Notes under the pieces: model-generated
Seen by the model: the letters and a program-made list of their open reading frames with translations, nothing else
What the model was told of the DNA's origin: nothing
The model's database searches: none
Shown here: positions 1 through 10,836 of the stretch, piece after piece
Numbering within the stretch: position 1 is the stretch's first letter
Layout of the letters: each line of letters starts with the position of its first letter
Source: Hypomesus transpacificus
Taxonomy: Eukaryota > Chordata > Actinopteri > Osmeriformes > Osmeridae
Length of the DNA: 64,000 bases
Direction of reading: 5' to 3'
Assembly: GCF_021917145.1 (NCBI RefSeq)
Contig: NC_061078.1
Span: 6,983,076 to 7,047,075, forward strand
Position numbers and translations under genes: made by a program

Positions 1-38
1 AGAATGAAAATGTGTGGTGCACCAGCTGCTTAACTCAC

Positions 39-3000
39 CCACAGTTATTCACTGCCATAAGGTTCGACACCAAGACAAATGGGTAAGTGAGCATACTGGC
101 AAAGAACTGGAAGGAACAAATCCACAGTGTCAGTTTACACAAGTAATTTAAACTGAGGCCAGGTTTAAAAGGTGCCAAGTGGCTGTCATGATATGGCAAC
201 ATCTCTCCCGGTTTAGAGAAATAGGGTGTATTTGATACGTACCCCAGTCACAGCCTGAGAACAGTTTTTGATTTCTCCTGTGTGACTCATCTAGTGAGAA
301 AACAATCATTTAAATGCATTATTCAAACTCATCTTAACATGTACATACAGCATATAAAGTACTGTAACAAATACTACATCTTGTGTATGTGTTTGTCATA
401 CCGAGTCGTCAATAGCGTATGTGTTGATGAGGTGAGCCAGCATATTGCAGATCCACAGGGACAAAACATCCCCAAGGAGACGAGGAATAAGACCCCTAAG
501 AGCAGGGAAGGGAGGGGCGCAAGAGATGGACCAAGTACAATCAGATTATCCTGCATTGACAGACAACTAATTATCCGGGGATGGAACTAGACCTGATGTT
601 CCAGATTAAAAAACACTAAGCAAGCCCAGACACAACCTCACAGGGATCAGAGCCAAGTGTGCAAGGAAACAAGTGTACATTACATATGTATCCTGTAATA
701 CAGTGGAGATTCCTGCAGATTCCTACTTACGCAAAGAATCCCATGATGCCCTCTTCTCTGTAGACTGTAATGACGGAGTCAAACACTCCACTGCAGAGAG
801 ACGGGGCAGTTCAGTTTACTGGATCATGGTTCAGACTTCCTTGGATTAAAAAACTCACCACACTTTTTTAATTACTAACTCCAAAAACGGGTGATGTATT
901 CACTTCATGTCATCTGCTCAGTCTTGTAATAGCATTTACTACTTCAGAGTTTAAGATAGCAGAACTACAAACCCCAAAATAGCTGAACTACAAACCCCAG
1001 TGTGTTTAGTGGAGTGAGGCAGGTGAAACAGCAAAAGCTCACCTGTACTTGACTTCTCTCCCAATGAACTGCACCATGCACCTCAGGGTGATTACTATGG
1101 AGACAGAAAACATAATTTGTTATCGCTATGGAAATGGACGCTATGGACGACTGTGGTCTCAGGGATAGCCCTTCATAAAAAAGAGAGGACAATAAACGGG
1201 GATAGGACACACACAGGTATCACATCAGAAAGCATGGTGAGGGAAGACTCACCGTGGAAGGGGTGTGTGACGATGGTGGCGCAGGAGCGTGCAATCATCT
1301 CCTTGGTCGTCTGACACGAAACACACAAGGACAGACAGGAAGTCAGGGAGGAAGTGAAGTTAGCTAGGGAAATTCTATTCATCGTGTCAACATATTCTTT
1401 AACAGTGGACGAGTCATCATCTGGATCAGTTACAAGCAGTTGGCATCACTGACCTGCCTCAATCCAAGCCCCAACCCCTGCAGACGTACCTCATTGACAA
1501 CATGCTGTAGGGAGCCTTCTTCCTGTTTCTGTCCACTGCCCGTAACCTCAAATTTTGCGTCATGACATCTCTGAATGAGAGAGGACCAATATGACATCAG
1601 ATTTACAGACAGACAATCAGTGGGAAGTTTCAGAGAATGTCTGAATTCTAACAACCCATCAGGGTTATTTTTTCATATTTCATAGTTAAACTGGGTTAGA
1701 AGTGTCCTCCAGATCTAAGTAGAATGTGGTGAGGCGTAGTGGAACTAGTGAGTGTGTATGTGTGGGAGAGGTGGGGGCAGGGTTATGACAGAAGACTGTG
1801 TGTCTACATTAGCTTGTCAGCGCTCACACTTCTAGGCAGAGTCTGAATATAGAAGTCAACATTAGTTATGTGAGAGAAGGTATGGAGGAAGGAGGTGGTG
1901 TTACAGCCTCCCACCACCAGGCAGAGCCCATTTCAGGTGACAATGACACCTTTACCAACATCCTGACCAGCTTGGCATGGACTCTGATCTGCTAAGCCTC
2001 TACACACCTGGGGGCCAAAGTCTCAAAGAATGAAAACATGTAATATTGGAAGGCCTCTGATAGGAACACTGAAGCTTGACTTGATAAGAAGTTAGACAAA
2101 CCTGTTATTACAAAGGTAATTAGGTCTATGTAAAAGTTGGGATGTAGACCAGAGCTGCCTACCCTGTTCCTGGAAAACTTGTATGCTTTTGATTCAACTC
2201 CAATTGGGACTAACCTGATTCAGATCCTCAACCAGCTAAAGTTTCAAATAAGGGGTTGTAGATTAGGGATCCCTGATGTACACTGGGCTATAACCAAGGT
2301 GGTGGATCCAACCTTTCATGTGGTGTAAAAAGCCTTGCTCATGGCTCATCTGACCTGCAGAACCCGACTGTGAACGATGGTGCCGATGGTGCCAGCACAC
2401 AGCCTGGGGACCAGACCGTTGAACAGACCCGCCTTGCCATCAATCTTTGTGATGTGTTTGGCTGGAACACACATACACATGCAGATCAGAGGAAACCCAT
2501 TATAGACATGTAAAACTTTGAATACTCATCATGATTGATATAGCATGCTCTGTTGCAAAACTACAAATAATGTGATTTCGTCTCACCATAAGCAAACAGC
2601 CCAGGTAGCTGGTAGACCTGGCGGCCGAACAGATTCCTGCCAAGACTGGGCGGCAGGGGTTCATGTCCTACCTGGAGCCACAACACAGGGAAGTTAGGGC
2701 TATAACCTAACTAAGTAGAACCATTGGCGACAAGCTACATTATTATAGCTACACGAGACTACTTTCACTTTCAATATGACGGTGCCTGGCCAACAAAAGA
2801 TAACGTTTTTGTTGCACTAACGTTGTACTTAGTCAGACTGTTTAACTTTAACTTTCACATTTATTTAGAAGTAATAGTATCAACATTTACCTAACCAACA
2901 TAACTGCATGCAAACGTACACGCCCTACCACAAAACCCACTAACCAAGACTGAACAGCTACAGTACTGACTGTTGTGGACCAAAGGGCACCCATCCATTA

Positions 3001-3649
3001 CAGTAGAAGCTACGTACAGTACTAGTGCTATCCAACTAGCCTAGCAAGAAACGAGCTTGCAAAATGCTGTGCTTAATAGTAATGCCCCGTGTGACTATCG
3101 TATGCATATAACTAGACGAGTTAATTAAAAGGTGATGTTTGAATACTACTACTGTGTTGTCGTATCAAACCAATCCCTACTGTGTGGTGCTAATGGTAGC
3201 ATGATAGTTAGCTGCGGTCGACAGTAGTTCCTTTGAATGACCTTTCGTGACGTCAAAACATAGCGAGCTATCATTGTTAGCGACTACTTTTTCGTTGCTT
3301 TGAAAGCACATGTACGTACAACACACTGACATTCAGTAAAATTTATTTCTGAAGTGGGAAGCAGATCAAATATGGTGAAGACAAAAAATATTTATAAACC
3401 TAGCGATGTAATCATCTACACAATGTATCCAGGAAGCTAACGTTAGCCTAGCTAACTAGCTATCTGTCACTGACAGTGACAAGAACCGATGGATTCGCCT
3501 AGTTCGCAAAATCTGTTAACTTGTTAACTACATGCACACAAGATAATGTATAACGCTCTTACCTGAACTAGTACTTTGATGTACATAAGCGGGTGGGATA
3601 GGACTGTTAGCCCAGACCCTAGAAGTATTTGTCCACACGTGTCCGCCAT
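39..3649 (-). CDS. mtch2: Mitochondrial carrier homolog 2, 3' end beyond the window
   Basis: Ten coding exons read on the minus strand, all with GT-AG borders and matching phases: 3563-3649 (ATG at 3649), 2587-2671, 2355-2461, 1490-1570, 1253-1310, 1043-1094, 731-790, 402-495, 243-290 and 39-106. The remaining C-terminal exons lie left of position 1. The product starts [20 protein letters not shown] and keeps MTCH2 landmarks such as [62 protein letters not shown] and [23 protein letters not shown]2 is a divergent SLC25-fold protein of the mitochondrial outer membrane that acts as an insertase for tail-anchored proteins and as a docking site for truncated BID; this is family knowledge. The order of blocks and the lack of a canonical carrier signature favour MTCH2 over MTCH1 or a true carrier. 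It is transcribed away from the protease array. Confidence 0.93.
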
Positions 3650-5880
3650 TATGAAATTGACAGGGCTCTCCCATCTGCCGCCGTAAAGGAAGGAAGCTTT
3701 CAGTGCTTAAGGGTCCGTTCAAGAACAGCCCAGAGATCGTTGAGCAATGTTCAAATTCGGCCATTCAGTCACCATAAGGGTATGGTAAATTGGATACCTA
3801 GAACATTTTTTAAGCATTTAAATTATATGGAAAACACAGTGCCAAATCAGATTCAGCTATGTGTTCTCTGGGTATTTTATTGTGTAAGATTTATTTTAAC
3901 AGGATAAATATAACATGCTGATATTCGGCTTCATTTCACAAGTGGAGCGGTGGAACGGCCTCTTAAAACAAAATACAAACCTCACTAAATACAAAACACA
4001 AAACAGACTTTGTCAATGTTGGGTACTTTAGTGTGCACAACTACAGACGTCTCATAGGCAGTAAGGTAGGCTACCCTGCTGGTTTAGTGGAAGGGGCCGT
4101 TCGACCAATGACGTTTGTTCAAGAGACCTTGATTTACATTTAAATAAATAGTAAATTTAGTGGTAAATATGACCATTTGTATGATATTTCTTTATCGATA
4201 TTTTAGAATACAGAGAGCTAGACTGTAGACTACTGGTCCCTCAATCCAGTCGACGGAACAAGAATGCTCAAATGGAAAGGCAATTAAACATGGTTAACCA
4301 CAATACCATAAATATTTAGTTTTCTGCTATATATTTCATAATCACTGTAATGTATGTCGGATGAAATCAGACATTATGAAATTGTGTTATCACTACATTA
4401 GTGGTTCTAACTAAGTTAGACATGTATAAACTAAATCAGAGTTCATACACACAAGAACTGGGATAAGCTGCGTAGCAATTCAAGGTAAGTGGCAACCTGT
4501 TTACACATAGCCTATCCTAAATTATTTAAGAAAAAACGTCCACTTGACTTCTCCTTTTCATGAAAACCCTTGTCAAGCTGAATCTTGTAAAAGTGATAAA
4601 CAAATATAAAAGACACAACGTTTTAAGATTAAGATCAGGTTTACTTTTCTGTCTTTGTCCAGGCTAATGAAAGTTTGTGCTTTAGATAACATAGATTGCG
4701 GTTTTTAACAACTATTTTGACCAAGTTTAGCAAGTTCCCCACTGACTGGAAATGTAGCTCTTGTGAAATCCCTATTATGCACACAGGTATACTGAAACAA
4801 ACCCTTGCAGGGCACATAATAGGCCAGTATTTGGATTGACTGTCGGACTGGAGTTTGCCCCTTCGGACCACAAAAAGACCCCTTTTGGTCTGATGGTATG
4901 CAATATATTGATGATCGTAAGAATGGGAATTAATGCAAAGCAATGCCTCAAGTTCAGACATCTAAAGCAATGATTAAGTCACACTTATCACTGACATGAT
5001 TCAGAGACCTGATACTTTGTAGACCAACATAAATCAATTATATTGAGTAAAACCCAGAGAAGAATGTTTATCATACAATCTGGTGATATCTGCATCAGGA
5101 CCACATTGCAGCCCTGAGGACTAGATTTCATCTTATATTTGCAACATAATGTTTCCAAAAAACCACAAACGTGCAAATGTTTAGCAACACAAACTCCCAC
5201 AGTGAGACATAATGATGTTTCGTCATCTGGTTACAAACTTCCCTCTCACCTCAGCTGATGAAACAGCTGCTGAAAGGTTGCACAGATTCTTTGATAATTT
5301 TTTGTTGTTGTTGCAATTTTTGTGTGCATCATAAATCCTATTACTGTAATACAGTACTGTGAGTGTCTGTATTAAAGTCTGGTGTTGTTTTTATTTGTTC
5401 AAAAAGCATAACCTGCTTTGCTACAATGCAGGTGCTAGACATCTGTTACTTCAGTCCTGTTAAACTTGTCTGATGGTCTATTGCAGCTCATTCTTGTAAT
5501 TAAGTAAATCATTTCTTAACATCGGCCTTTGAAAGCTTTAGTTCTGCTTTTACAAAGCTTTTACTGCTTTGTACTGTGTCAAATTTCATTAAAGTCAGCA
5601 TGAGACCAAATGAAAATGACACCAGACTTTTGTCCTCGTTCTAAAAAGCAGAACGCCACATTTCTTTGATACTGTACAATCTTTCAAAAATGTGAATATG
5701 AATTGGAAATACGAAAATACTGAGGTTCAGTTTTGCATAACTCTAATCTTCACCATAATAACCATACTTCTGGGAACTGACTGAAACGGTTGGTTTGAGT
5801 TGGTCAAGATCCCCTTCTCTTTAGCAATGTCCTCCTGGTCAACTGGTTCTCGCTGATGCGGTTGAGGACAGTTTGGAGAG
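3650..5880. other. Intergenic region between mtch2 and the astacin array
   Basis: No exon chain is supported on either strand. The left end should hold the mtch2 promoter and 5' UTR. From about 5088 rightward the sequence is the first of three copies of the upstream flank of A-type astacin genes; the others start near 15876 and 17040. A minus-strand open frame at 4641-4961 has no recognisable domain and no flanking splice signals that I trust. Confidence 0.6.
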
Positions 5881-5881
5881 G

Positions 5882-5889
5882 TATATAAA
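5882..5889 (+). promoter_or_regulatory. TATA box of astacin gene A
   Basis: TATATAAA lies 70 bp before the ATG at 5952, so the 5' UTR is short and sits in exon 1. The same box is kept in gene C at 17879-17886, and both lie in conserved upstream flank. Confidence 0.7.
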
Positions 5890-5951
5890 CAGCAGTGTTT
5901 AACTTCCAGGGTGCTTCTCCCCTAAAGGCTGTCTGTGGATCGATCTCTATC

Positions 5952-8900
5952 ATGTCACCTCTCTGTGTTTTTGCCATCCTCTCTGCTCTCCTGTGCTCCA
6001 CTCAGAGCTACTATATAAAGGTAAGGTTCAGTCTGCTTGTTAACTATAAAATTTACCAAACTCTATATTGACAATTTATTACCTTATGAATACTGTGTGT
6101 CATCTCTTCAACTGTAGGTTTCTTTTGAAGAAAGCTCAGAGGAAGAAGGTAAACCTTAATCTGTTTATGGTAACTGAAAAATGACTGGTACAGTGATACC
6201 TTTATAACCATTTGTCTCTCTTGCTTTTGGGTCTTACAGTCAACAGCATAGAAGCTGATGAACTTGCTGTCTCAACCCTACTGGAGAGAGCCAATATCCA
6301 TGTTGGTGAGGCAACATGCAGATCACGTTACACATTCAACTCAACTAACCTGACTCTGAACTACAACCTAAGACAATTACATACTGTCCTGTCTTTCAGG
6401 GGAGGGTCTGGATGAGCCATTGGTCATGTACGGAGACATTGCAGTGAAGACAGGACTGCAAAATGCTGATCCTTGCACGGCGCGAGGCTGTAAGTGGCCC
6501 AAGGCTGCTGACGGCAATGTCTATGTGCCCTTCACCATCGCCAACGTCTACTGTGAGTGTGGATCCTCTGTGGAACCTGTTAGATCAGGGTTGTGAGGGA
6601 CCACTAAAATGACCCCTCACAACCTCAAAGTATCAACATTTAAATGTTGTTTAATTAGAAAGTATTTCAGAAGTTAGAATCTTCAGATTTATAAGTTGAA
6701 TCTTGACTTGCAGGTGTATAACAACAACCTTTATTTATAAAGCACATTTAACACAATACAAATTGATCCAAAGTGCTGACATAGTGCATAACAGAACTAC
6801 GCTATAAAACAACAATTAAGTTTCCAAAAGCTAAAGAATAAAAATGTGTTTTTAGAGTATATTTAAAAATATCCAATGAAGGAGCAGACCTCACATGATA
6901 AGGGAGAGCATTCCAAAGCTTTGGCCCAGCCACAGAAAAAGCCAGATCACCCGTTAATTTGTAGCGACATCGTGACACATTTAAAAGCTAGTGATTTGAA
7001 GGTCTGAGTGCCCTAGCAGGACAATATGGCACAATGAGATCACAAATATACCTTAGTGCACAGCCAGACAACGCCTTATAAACAAACATAAGGATCTTAA
7101 AATCAACTCTAAACTTAATGGGAGCCAGTGAAGGGATGCCAAAACAGGAGAAATATGATCCCTCTTTCTAAAAATGAGGGCCAAGGGGAGCATATAAAGG
7201 GAAAACAGTAAAGGTCCCAAAATAGATCCCTGAGGCACACCAAACAAAGCAGGCACAGATGACGAGGAACAATTTCCTAAATTTACAGAGAAATTCTTCT
7301 TTTCAAGGTAGGAAGCAAACCATTGTAATACAGTGTCCCTGACACCCACCATGTATTCTAGCCGTTCAAGAAGAATGTTGTGGTCAATGGTATCAAATGC
7401 AGCGCTCAGGTGTAACAAAACCAGCACAACACAAGATCCTGAATCTAAAGCAACAGAGCTGACTCAGTGCTATGTAATGACCTAAAGCTAGATTGAAACT
7501 TGTCCACGATATTAAAAGAATTCAAATAAAACTGGAGCTGTGCTCTAAAAGCTTAGAGATAAAAGGCAATTTAGAGATCGGTCGATAATTGGTGCAAATT
7601 TCTGGATCAAGTTGAAGTTTTTTCAACATAAGTTGTATGTTTAAAATGAGCTGGAACGACACCTTTGGTTAAAGAGCTGTTTATGATAGCGGTTACCATA
7701 TGACTAACGGTGGAGATTAAATATCCTTAAAAAGACGAGCCGGGATTATGTCTAATTTAGAACCAGAACAATTCATAGTAGAGATTATATCAGATAACTG
7801 AGTTTGAGAGACAGGTTTAAAGTTTGACAGGCAACTCATAGGACAGGGCAGTTGCAAGTGACATGGTTCAGAGGGAACAATGGAGCTTCTAATGTCGTAA
7901 ATTTTTTGAGAGAAATGTTTTAAGAACTCTTTACAAAGCTCAAAAGAGGCTCTAATTAGACCGTAGTACCTCAGTAGTGAACCGGCGTGACTCAATCCTG
8001 GTGTCTCTGTGTGCAGCATCCCGGGAGAGATCTGTCATCCTGGATGGTCTCAACTCCTTCGCCGCCTCCTCGTGCATCCGCTTCATCCCCAGGACAACAC
8101 AGAGAGACTTTGTGGACATCCAGTCTCTCTCAGGGTGAAGACAACTGTAGTACAAATACACGTACATTTCTTCCTCTATTAGAACTGAAATACATTAACA
8201 GCTAATACTTGTGTGTATTCTATACTAAATGAGTTTACTTTAGAGAGGATCTTTGATATCATGCGTGTCTCTATCCTGTGCTTTTAGATGTTTCTCGTTT
8301 GTGGGTCGCCGTGGGTTTGGTCAGGATGTGTCTCTGGCTCGGAATGGGTGTGTGTTCCGTTCCGTGGTCCAGCATGAACTGCTGCACGCCCTGGGCTTCG
8401 ACCACGAGCAGACCCGCTCTGACCGTGATCAGAATGTCCGTATACTCCTGGAAAATGTCATACCCGGTAGGTGTTTCAGTGACACTAACCAATTGTACAT
8501 ACAAATACAATTATGAATTCATTCATAAATTAATGAATGCATACATTTACTACCCCAACCCCTCTGATATGCGAGCATTTACACATTCCATCAAGGACAA
8601 AGATACTGTCTGCATTGTGCAATATCTAATATCCTGTTTAGGAAGAAAGTGTCTTATTCTGCCATATTGTTCACTTGCAGGACAAGAACACAACTTTGGG
8701 AAGATCAACACCAACAACCTGGGTACTCCGTATGACTATAATTCTGTCATGCATTACAGCAGGTCAGTTACACAGTCCAACTCAACATACAACTAGATAT
8801 ACAGGCTACAATCCATACTGTTATTATAATGTAGTTCTGAGGACAGAGCTATTACAATATCCTCTTTCTCCTGTCCTGTATTTATGTATGTTTTGTGGCT

Positions 8901-9256
8901 GCTGCAGGTATGCCTTCTCCAAGAACAGAGAACCCACCATCATTCCCATTCCAGATAACAACGTGATCATTGGCCGGGCCACTCAAATGAGCCCTATAGA
9001 CATCATGCGCATCAACCTCCTCTACAACTGCAGTAAGAGACACTCAGAACAACTAACTACAGCTGTAGACTACATTAAACAATACTTGTATACAACTGTA
9101 ACTCCATCTAATTACAGCTGTAAACCACTGTAACTACAATTAACTATAGCTGTTTTTGTCTAATAAGGGATAATCTGTGATTTGATTGACGGTAACCTCC
9201 TATCTCTCTCTCTTTCATTCTCAGATCGCACAAGGTTTGACTCAATAGAAGAGTAG
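5952..9256 (+). CDS. Astacin gene A: six-cysteine astacin (nephrosin / hatching-enzyme-like) metalloprotease
   Basis: Nine coding exons: 5952-6020, 6118-6148, 6240-6305, 6400-6552, 8017-8134, 8288-8466, 8681-8762, 8908-9032 and 9225-9256. They sum to 855 nt (284 aa) with no internal stop. Residues 1-19 or so form a signal peptide ([19 protein letters not shown]). An acidic propeptide follows, and the mature protease probably starts near NADPC. The zinc site is [19 protein letters not shown] in exon 6, and the Met-turn is SVMHY in exon 7. Six cysteines are visible in the mature part (NADPC, ARGC, SSC, GCFS, NGC, YNC), the pattern of the fish C6AST group. The protein runs nine residues past the last cysteine ([10 protein letters not shown], Asn split by the intron), unlike B, D, E and F. 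Secreted zinc endopeptidase by family. Whether it is a hatching enzyme or a nephrosin-like blood-cell protease cannot be decided from sequence. Intron 4 holds a LINE fragment. Confidence 0.9.
6586..6654. repeat. 69-bp hairpin-rich insertion in intron 4 of gene A
   Basis: The block is absent at the matching point of gene C (near 18577). It contains a perfect 10-bp stem, GTTGTGAGGG at 6590-6599 with its reverse complement at 6614-6623, and a 16-bp palindrome CAACATTTAAATGTTG at 6633-6648. It could be a tiny MITE remnant in A or ancestral sequence lost from C. Confidence 0.45.
6720..7948 (-). mobile_element. Non-LTR retrotransposon (LINE) fragment, L2/Rex1-like reverse transcriptase
   Basis: On the minus strand the block encodes reverse-transcriptase pieces: [18 protein letters not shown], then [20 protein letters not shown], followed by a 3' part near [14 protein letters not shown]. 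It is 5'-truncated and frame-broken, with the two parts joined at about 7170. The 3' end is near 6720. Gene C has the same intron (18543-18713) without it, so it inserted after the A/C duplication. Family assignment to the L2/Rex1 group is by motif memory only. Confidence 0.8.
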
Positions 9257-9385
9257 CATATTCTGAAGACTTAATGTTCTTAAGAAAAGCTTATCTGTAT
9301 TGTGCATAAAAATTGCATTGGCAAACATTTTCATGTCAGCTCAATTCATATTTTGTGGTCTGTACCAAAATCCCATCGAAACTAA

Positions 9386-9391
9386 AATAAA
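9386..9391 (+). terminator. Poly(A) signal of gene A
   Basis: AATAAA lies 130 bp after the stop codon of gene A. The equivalent signal in gene C is at 20149-20154. Confidence 0.65.
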
Positions 9392-9399
9392 TTGCATTT

Positions 9400-10600
9400 G
9401 TTTGCTGTACTAGCATTCTGTAATGTATTGCTTTAATCACCATGTCACCCATCGCCTATATAAGGAGAATAAGATATTCTTATATTTTTTCTTTTTTACA
9501 ATAAATTAACAGTCAGATGTGACTGGTTGCTGGTTATTCTAGTTAAATAGACAGAATATCCTTTCTCTTGTACATTTCCCTATTTCTAAACAGAATTAAT
9601 TTTATATTGGCCAAACCTATACTGTGCCCTTTAGAAGACGGGTAAACTGAACAGTGTATGAACCAAATATGCTGGAATTGCTTATATTTTACTATGTATG
9701 TTGAAGTAGAATAGAAATAGTACATTTCTTCAAAAAATCTTAACGTTTCTTAATTTAATTAAAAATTAAGATTTTAATGAAAATTATTTTTTGCTGATAA
9801 ATTCAATCATTTACAAGGCAAGAATCTGTTCCCTACTTTACTATGATTATTGTAAATCAGAAAGAGAAAGAGATAAAAAGAAAGAAGAAAATCAAGGAGA
9901 TGTAGGAGTGAACAAGAAGTAGAAGCTAGAGAAGAAGAAAAAGCTAGGAGAAGAAAAGGCTAGACTGTGGTCCACATTCCTTTTATACCCAACTTTTAAG
10001 AAGAAATAATCAGACCACATTTGAACGCTTCACGTTATGACTACCAATGCAACAGGACATCATCACACAATGAGGTGTGAGAAACATCAAGCAAAGCCAG
10101 TTTAGCATTTAAGAGGTAAAGGCCAGGTGTCTCCCATCCTATAAGATCATAGTAGTTATGTAGTAGAAAGTGCCATTTGTGACATACAGAACCCAAAAAT
10201 GGTGTCAACCATTTGCTCTCCAGAGAACATTCACAGGTGTGCAAATGTATACATCTTTGCTGAGTTGAAGGAATGGTGCTGTATGTCCTTACACAACGTG
10301 AAACACCTGTTTGCTTTCACACACATAAGCAGGGATATGGCCTTGACAGGACTGGAACATTAGCAACCATCACAAGTAGTCAATAACTATATCAATACTG
10401 TATTAAGAAAACCATACTGTTCATTTATTCAAATATAGCAACCTGCCTATCAGACAGAGAGGCAGAAAGGCAGACAGGCAAACTTACACTCTTAAACACA
10501 GATCTAATGACAAGAAGACATATGCAGGCAGGCAGACATACTGACATAGACGATTCTGCTGGCCCATATCTAATCAGACAAGTCAGTTGAGCTGACTCAG
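9400..10600. other. Spacer between astacin genes A and B
   Basis: No gene is seen. The sequence is collinear with the C-D spacer (20160-22440) except for insertions there, and it carries the empty site TGTATACA (10246-10253) of the MITE found at 20995-21132. There is a purine-rich stretch around 9850-9960 and a short GGCAGACA-type imperfect repeat at 10455-10560. Confidence 0.6.
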
Positions 10601-10622
10601 GTGTCCCTGTTCTTCCTCCAGC

Positions 10623-10632
10623 CCATATATGG
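10623..10632. promoter_or_regulatory. CArG box upstream of gene B
   Basis: CCATATATGG is a perfect CC(A/T)6GG serum-response-factor consensus. It sits about 40 bp before the TATA-like TGTATATTA at 10665-10673 and is kept, with its surroundings, upstream of gene D (22440-22449). Function is inferred from the consensus only. Confidence 0.5.
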
Positions 10633-10664
10633 AGGTAGGGGCGTCATCGCAAGGACCCGAAAAA

Positions 10665-10673
10665 TGTATATTA
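10665..10673 (+). promoter_or_regulatory. TATA-like element of gene B
   Basis: TGTATATTA sits about 55-60 bp before the donor (10729) of a short non-coding first exon that ends at 10728 (GACTGAAG before GTGAGT). Gene D has the same arrangement at 22482-22490. Confidence 0.5.
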
Positions 10674-10836
10674 ACCCATCAGAAGACCCTCTTCTTTACT
10701 CCTGGTCTACTTTCCCTGAAGACTGAAGGTGAGTCCCTGGCAGCATTACCTCCTCCCTGAACCACCTTTGCTACTCTGTGGTCCTCCAGTGTGTTTGTGG
10801 TGTAGCTGAGCCTTGCATCTCCCTCTCTACCTCCAG

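Noticed and set aside
4641-4961. 106-codon minus-strand open frame between mtch2 and gene A
   Set aside because: No recognisable motif or signal peptide, and no supporting exon structure.
7053-7427. Reverse-transcriptase frame as a host gene
   Set aside because: It is a truncated LINE fragment inside an intron of gene A.
10440-10560. CRISPR-like spaced repeats (GGCAGACA, GAGGCAGA)
   Set aside because: Short imperfect simple repeats in a vertebrate genome with no regular spacers.
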